Assembly (NCBI GenBank): GCA_031547465.1
Contig: JAVBRX010000143.1
Location: 1 to 11,014 of the forward strand
From: Hohaiivirga sp031547465
GTDB lineage: Bacteria > Pseudomonadota > Alphaproteobacteria > Rhizobiales > Beijerinckiaceae
Direction of reading: 5' to 3'
DNA: 11,014 nucleotides
Below are positions 5,816 to 11,014 of this stretch, one piece after another. A program made the translations under genes and the position numbers. The stretch's first letter is position 1. The number at the start of each line of letters is the position of its first letter. The notes beneath the pieces were generated by a model that saw only the letters and a program-made list of their open reading frames with translations, was not told where the DNA came from and made no database searches.

Positions 5816-7903
5816 ATGACACAGGCTGCGCATAGACCGGGACGGGTTCCCGCGAGCAAGCGGAAGCGTTGCCACGCCCCGAATGCAGACCGGTTTTCTG
5901 GGAATTCGCCGGACAACGGGCGGCAAGGTATTTTTCTGACGGTCTTTACGGCCCTCCTCATCCTTATCGTTCCCTTGTCCGCCGCGCTGGCGCAAAGCGC
6001 TATGAACTCCGACGCCTCGCAGATGATTTCAGGTTCGGGCGCGCTTTCCAGCACGTTCCAGACTGCCCTGTTGTCGCTTCTTCGCCTGCCGGAAGCCTTG
6101 TTGCGCGGCGTACAATGGGTCGGCGGCGTGAACGAGTGGGGCGGTGTCCTGTTTTGTGTCGCCCTGAGCATCGCCACCGGAGAACTGGCGCACCGTTTCA
6201 GCTTACGGCTGCTGCTGCGGCACGCCGCACCGCAAACGACGCCCGGATATTTCATCCGGGTTCTCGTTGCCTGCGGGCTGTTCTTCATCGCCGGACTGAT
6301 CGTTCTGGCGCTGTTACCGCGTTGGCCAAGGGTGCATGGCGTGGCAACGGTTCTGTTCCTCGTCTGGGGAGCGGTCCTCACCATCGGCGGTCTGTCCGGA
6401 CACATTTTTCGGGCTGTCGACGTCGATGGCGCGGCGATAGTCCGTCGCATCCGGCTGGCGGTAGCGATTGCCGGATTATCCTATCTGGCGATAGGGCTGG
6501 TCCGTCTTGGCGGCGGCAACGACGATACCCTTGCCATGCGTCTGACTGGAGGGTTACTGTTCTGGATTGCGTTTCTGCTCGTCGCAGGTTCCATAATCTC
6601 GCGATTTCACATGCTCTCCAGTTCCTGGACCAGCCCCACGACAGCGGCATCGGATCCGATCTTGCAACTCCTGCTTCATCACACTTCGGTGTTTTTCGGC
6701 ACGATGTTGTTCTTTCTCGGAGGGTTTGTCGTCGTCATGGCCTACACTGCCGGAGCGTATTCATTCTTTCGCGGATTTATCAGCGTCGGCTTGCTTGGGG
6801 CCTTGCCCGCTATCGTTGCCATCCTGCCGCTTCTGTTTCGCGATGGCGGAACCGAAGATCATCCCTGGCGGCAGACCTTCGTGCATTGTGCGCGACTGTT
6901 TGTGTTCATCGGCTTCTGGATCACTCTGGCGTTCCTGTGGGACATCAACCCGTTCGCGACCACCGACACATCTGGACAGAAGGCAGCACGGATCCTGGTC
7001 GACATCTCCATCGCCGTAGCGCTCGCCTATATGCTGTGGGATATAGCCCGCACCGCCCTCGACCGATTTGCGCAGCCGAAACGAGCACTATTGTTGGAAG
7101 ACGCAGACGAAAGTGGCTCCCGCACGGCAACCCGCATCCAGACCTTCGTGCCACTGGTGCGCGCCAGCACCTTGGCATTCATCATCGCCGCAACGGCAAT
7201 GATCGTGCTGGCTTCCCTCGGCGTCAACATCGGCCCGCTGCTCGCAGGCGCTGGCATCATTGGCGTCGCCGTCGGCTTCGGTTCGCAGGCGCTGGTCAAG
7301 GACATCATCTCCGGCATTTTCTTTCTCGCCGACGATGCTTTCCGCCTCGGCGAATATGTCGAGATCGGCGAGGCGAAAGGCACGGTGGAAGGCATCTCCA
7401 TCCGTTCTCTCAAACTACGCCATCCGCGCGGCGCGCTCTATACCATGCCGTTCGGCGAGATGCGCCTCGTCAACAACCAGAGCCGGGATTTCGTCATCGT
7501 CAAACTGGAATTCACCGTGCCGTTCGACACCGATCTGATGCGGGCAAAAAAGGCCGTGAAAACCGTCGCTGCCGAGATCGAGGCCGACCCGGAACTGGCG
7601 CAGAACCTGCTGCAACCGCTGAAATTCCAAGGAGTGCGCCGCATGGAGCCTTACGGCATTGTCGTCGGCGTCAAGTTCACCGCCAAGCCGATGGAGCAAT
7701 GGATCTTGCGCCGCGAAGTGTTCGCACGGGTGCGGGACGGTTTTGCGGCGGTCGATATCCATTTCGCATCGCCGCAGGTGACGGTGCAGGTGCCGGGAAA
7801 CGAACATTGGGACGACAAACAGCGCCACGCCGCCGCCCAAGCCGCTGCGACAGCGGTAGTGTCGCAAGCCTCAAGTTCGGCCCCCTCTCCAGCAAAGGAA
7901 TGA
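5816..7903 (+). CDS. MscS-family mechanosensitive ion channel, large form
   Basis: A 695-residue inner-membrane channel that would open under membrane tension and release solutes during hypo-osmotic shock. The MscS core is at about 445-660. A pore-lining Gly/Ala helix (about 473-508: GPLLAGAG, GVAVGFGSQ, KDIISGIFF) is followed by the beta domain (EYVEIGEAKGTVEGISIRS) and the alpha/beta vestibule. Ahead of it are a basic 37-residue start, a hydrophobic stretch (38-59, ALA-Q could be a signal-peptide cleavage site), and about eight further hydrophobic segments between about 108 and 412. E. coli MscS has about 286 residues and three helices, so this is one of the enlarged paralogues. The C-tail (663-695) is Ala/Ser-rich and likely flexible. 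The start is supported by GGAG (5805-5808) seven bases before ATG. A small GAGCG/CGCTC hairpin (5782-5795) lies in the leader. Confidence 0.9.
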   Translation: MTQAAHRPGRVPASKRKRCHAPNADRFSGNSPDNGRQGIFLTVFTALLILIVPLSAALAQSAMNSDASQMISGSGALSSTFQTALLSLLRLPEALLRGVQWVGGVNEWGGVLFCVALSIATGELAHRFSLRLLLRHAAPQTTPGYFIRVLVACGLFFIAGLIVLALLPRWPRVHGVATVLFLVWGAVLTIGGLSGHIFRAVDVDGAAIVRRIRLAVAIAGLSYLAIGLVRLGGGNDDTLAMRLTGGLLFWIAFLLVAGSIISRFHMLSSSWTSPTTAASDPILQLLLHHTSVFFGTMLFFLGGFVVVMAYTAGAYSFFRGFISVGLLGALPAIVAILPLLFRDGGTEDHPWRQTFVHCARLFVFIGFWITLAFLWDINPFATTDTSGQKAARILVDISIAVALAYMLWDIARTALDRFAQPKRALLLEDADESGSRTATRIQTFVPLVRASTLAFIIAATAMIVLASLGVNIGPLLAGAGIIGVAVGFGSQALVKDIISGIFFLADDAFRLGEYVEIGEAKGTVEGISIRSLKLRHPRGALYTMPFGEMRLVNNQSRDFVIVKLEFTVPFDTDLMRAKKAVKTVAAEIEADPELAQNLLQPLKFQGVRRMEPYGIVVGVKFTAKPMEQWILRREVFARVRDGFAAVDIHFASPQVTVQVPGNEHWDDKQRHAAAQAAATAVVSQASSSAPSPAKE

Positions 7904-7945
7904 TATTATCTTTGGCAACCCATGACAGGCTGGGATAAAGTCACA

Positions 7946-7964
7946 AGCTGGTCTTGGACCAGTT
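7946..7964 (+). promoter_or_regulatory. Hairpin / inverted repeat between mscS and the frameshifted gene
   Basis: CTGGTC (7948-7953) and GACCAG (7957-7962) form a perfect 6-bp inverted repeat with a TTG loop, extendable to 8 bp by a G-T and an A-T pair. It lies 43 bases past the mscS-like stop codon and 60 bases before the next gene. There is no T run after it, so a strong intrinsic terminator is unlikely; it could equally be an operator for the downstream gene. Two -10-like boxes, TATAAC (7982-7987) and GATAAT (7989-7994), follow, but no -35 at proper spacing was found. Confidence 0.35.
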
Positions 7965-8023
7965 GAATTTCCAGCCCCTGCTATAACCGATAATGGCAAG
8001 ATTGGGGTTGCACGGGCAAGGCG

Positions 8024-8822
8024 ATGCGAAAAATATCCAGCGAACTGCAAGCCGCCGTCGAAAGCACCTATCGCGTATTTCCCGGTTACCGGCTCCACCG
8101 GCCCATCGGTGTCTGCAACTGCAATTGCTGCGTCTCGGATGAAGACGAGCAGGCGATGGTATCGACCCCGCGCCGCGAACTTCCGCTGCGTCTTATCAAG
8201 GAATTCAACAGTTCCGCGCACGGACGGAATGACGATCTCCTGCGCTATTTCCTGCCGCGCATGTTTGAACTCGTCGCGCAGGGCGAGAACATTTGCAGCA
8301 TGGACGAGACCCTCGGGTTCGAAGGATTGGGCGAGGGATCGGGTCCCCTATGCCAGTTACCGTCTGAACTGGTCAAAAGCGGAAATCAAAGCCATTGATG
8401 CCTATTACACAGTCCTGCTGCGCCAGGCTTTAAGCGAACGCCCATACGGTTTTCTGTTCGACAATGGCGATAGAGATCTTGCGGCGACGGATATTCTTTG
8501 GCTCGTGGAAAGCATTGCAATCGGCGGAGGAGATATTCGTTCGCTTCTCGCGATCTGGGATGCCGACGGTTTGCAACTCGCAAGGCTGCATTTCGCCGCT
8601 CTCCTGCGCACATTGGGCGGCGATCTCTGGTTTAAACCGGAGAAGAAGCTCGGTTCTTTCTGGGGTTATGCCCCGGCAGCCGAACACGTGTTCATCGAAT
8701 GGCTTCGTGACCCGGAACATCGAACCCGTCTGGAACAGGCAACCGTGGACGAGCCGGACGAGGCAAGTTTCAAGCTGCTCTACGATGCCTTGACCTGGGT
8801 GTGTTGGAACGCGGAAAGGTAG
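8024..8822 (+). pseudogene. Frameshifted gene of an uncharacterised Cys-rich family
   Basis: Two consecutive reading frames together give one protein-like sequence. The first (from ATG 8024) has an early Cys cluster, C31, C33, C35 and C36 in VCNCNCC, then the acidic DEDEQAM, then PRRELPLRLI, EFNSSAHG and LLRYFLPRMFELVAQGE. The second (about 8349-8822) continues with YASYRLNWSKAEIKAIDAYY and ends at TAG 8820. Removing one C from CCCC (8345-8348) joins them into an uninterrupted 265-codon frame. From general familiarity, this pattern (Cys-rich N-terminus, ELP segment, RYFLPR motif, then helical W-rich C-terminus) matches a widespread bacterial family annotated as hypothetical; I know no function. 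The Cys cluster could bind metal. As given, translation would stop at 8398 after 124 residues. Either the gene is decayed or the base is a sequencing or assembly error. It has only a weak AAGG before its start. Confidence 0.75.
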
Positions 8823-8977
8823 CGGCTTTCATTGTCTTGCCCCACCGCCCATTATTTACCACTCCCCATGCAGCATATGTGCGGGATATGATTGCCCACG
8901 TTTGCATTCCGGGCCCGCCCCTGCTAACGGAAGGCGCAACCCCCTATCGGCATCTTTATTGAAAGCAGGGCAAACCC

Positions 8978-10630
<1,653 letters not shown>

Positions 10631-10636
10631 GAACAG

Positions 10637-10679
10637 AAGCAGGGGCGGATGTCCTTATCCAGTTCCTGCCCCGAAGCTT
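10637..10679. terminator. Imperfect hairpin between convergent ettA and parE-like genes
   Basis: AAGC (10637-10640), GGGGC (10642-10646) and GGAT (10647-10650) can pair with ATCC (10657-10660), GCCCC (10668-10672) and GCTT (10676-10679), with unpaired bases at 10661-10667 and 10673-10675. It lies just after the ettA stop and overlaps the last codons of the toxin gene, the expected place for a bidirectional terminator. The large bulge and missing T run make this weak. Confidence 0.25.
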
Positions 10680-10993
10680 ATGGCTTGCAGGGGGTGCCGA
10701 TCAATATCCCGCCCCCGCCCATGCCGAATGGCGATGACGATTACTGTACCGGCAACCTGCCGGTACAGGGCAACGTAACCGTCTCGTCCAAATGTGATCG
10801 GGAGTTCATGCAAGACCTGTCTATCGTCAACGTCTACAGGGCGAGCAATCTCAGGGTAATCCGTCAATATCTGCAAAGACTTGAGAATCGCTCCGGCGGC
10901 TTCCCGTGCAGCAGCGGGATTTTTTGAGCGCAAAAACACACGAAGGCGCTTGAGATCCTGCAACGCATCAACGGAAAAAATTACCGATGGCAT
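10655..10993 (-). CDS. ParE/RelE-family toxin of a type II toxin-antitoxin system
   Basis: A 112-residue protein with the RelE/ParE fold pattern: an N-terminal strand (VIFSVDALQDLKRL), a helical hairpin (about 8-46, including FLRSKNPAAAREAA), YPEIARPV (46-53), then strands LHELPITFG, YVALYRQ and TVIVIAIRHGR (61-94). The RP..D, GYVALYR and IRHGR segments are typical of plasmid-stabilisation toxins of this superfamily. Whether it acts on gyrase (ParE) or ribosome-bound mRNA (RelE) cannot be decided from sequence alone. The tail after R94 (DIDRHPLQAISFGAGTG) is longer than in many relatives. The start is well supported: on the - strand GAGGGG (10999-11004) lies five bases before ATG 10993, inside the end of the upstream antitoxin frame. 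It is convergent with ettA, with 24 bases between the stops. It looks like an intact accessory gene. Confidence 0.85.
   Translation of the reverse strand: MPSVIFSVDALQDLKRLRVFLRSKNPAAAREAAGAILKSLQILTDYPEIARPVDVDDRQVLHELPITFGRDGYVALYRQVAGTVIVIAIRHGRGRDIDRHPLQAISFGAGTG
10744..10768. repeat. Perfect 11-bp inverted repeat inside the toxin gene
   Basis: CTGTACCGGCA (10744-10754) and TGCCGGTACAG (10758-10768) are exact reverse complements separated by only ACC. In the toxin it encodes the stretch LYRQVAGT (77-83 region) on the - strand. The mRNA would form a very stable 11-bp hairpin with a 3-base loop. It is a direct observation; a role in limiting toxin translation or mRNA stability is speculation. 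Confidence 0.8.
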
Positions 10994-11014
10994 TCCGGCC
11001 CCTCGCGTTCATCG
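10981..11014 (-). CDS. C-terminal end of the presumed antitoxin (partial, runs off window)
   Basis: On the - strand an open frame enters from the right edge and reads DEREGPECHR before a TAA at 10983-10981. Its last 13 bases overlap the start of the toxin gene, and it contains the toxin's ribosome binding site. Antitoxin first, with a short overlap, is the usual order for parDE/relBE-type operons, so this is probably the antitoxin C-terminus. Only ten codons are visible, so the family (ribbon-helix-helix, Phd or other) cannot be named. Confidence 0.45.
   Translation of the reverse strand, partial: DEREGPECHR

Noticed and set aside
5869..7938. A 689-codon open frame on the same strand lying almost wholly over the MscS-like gene in another frame.
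   Set aside because: It is very rich in Arg, His, Pro and Gly, has no domain or membrane pattern, and shadows a gene with clear MscS motifs and a good ribosome site. Long stop-free shadow frames are common in GC-rich genes.
8864..8892. TATGAT (8887-8892) as the -10 box of ettA.
   Set aside because: The -10 is good (five of six), but no acceptable -35 lies 16-18 bases upstream.
8910..8917. Palindrome CGGGCCCG and nearby CATATG upstream of ettA as operators.
   Set aside because: Short palindromes of this size are expected by chance in GC-rich DNA and nothing else supports them.
10649..10927. A 92-codon + strand open frame after ettA.
   Set aside because: It is the antisense shadow of the ParE/RelE-type toxin gene, which has a clear family pattern and ribosome site.

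Overview
This looks like a chromosomal stretch from an alphaproteobacterium, with high GC in coding regions as judged by eye. The best lineage marker is the EttA-type ABC-F protein, whose N-terminus and C-terminus read like alphaproteobacterial EttA. I cannot fix the order or genus. Almost all genes are on the + strand; only the toxin-antitoxin end is on the - strand. I found no rRNA, tRNA, CRISPR array, insertion sequence or phage gene, and no gene-free gap above 300 bases.

Layout. Positions 1-172 hold a good sigma70-type promoter and a stable 5'-UTR hairpin ahead of a small glycine-zipper lipoprotein gene (173-463), which is followed by a 9-bp-stem hairpin. Next is a compact four-gene set: an AmpD-like zinc amidase with a peptidoglycan-binding domain (594-1460), a MacA-type periplasmic adaptor (1457-2887), its ABC ATPase (2932-3657) and a MacB-type permease (3657-4889). 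Amidase and adaptor overlap by ATGA, and ATPase and permease overlap by TGATG, so this is very probably one operon. Separate genes follow for an FMN nitroreductase (5016-5711) and a 695-residue MscS-family channel (5816-7903).

The next gene (8024-8822), of a Cys-rich family with no assigned function, is broken by a one-base frameshift next to a CCCC run. The ABC-F factor EttA (8978-10630) is intact. It converges on a ParE/RelE-type toxin gene (10655-10993, - strand), whose presumed antitoxin runs off the right edge of the window.

Functionally, the left two thirds is mostly about the cell envelope: a lipoprotein, a peptidoglycan amidase, a tripartite-type exporter lacking its outer-membrane channel here, and an osmotic safety valve. 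The most interesting arrangement is the translational coupling of a cytoplasmic-looking amidase to a split MacAB exporter. The right end carries an accessory toxin-antitoxin module. No single element is convincingly a new class of system; the strongest leads are the amidase-MacAB operon, the frameshifted gene, and several structured intergenic sites.
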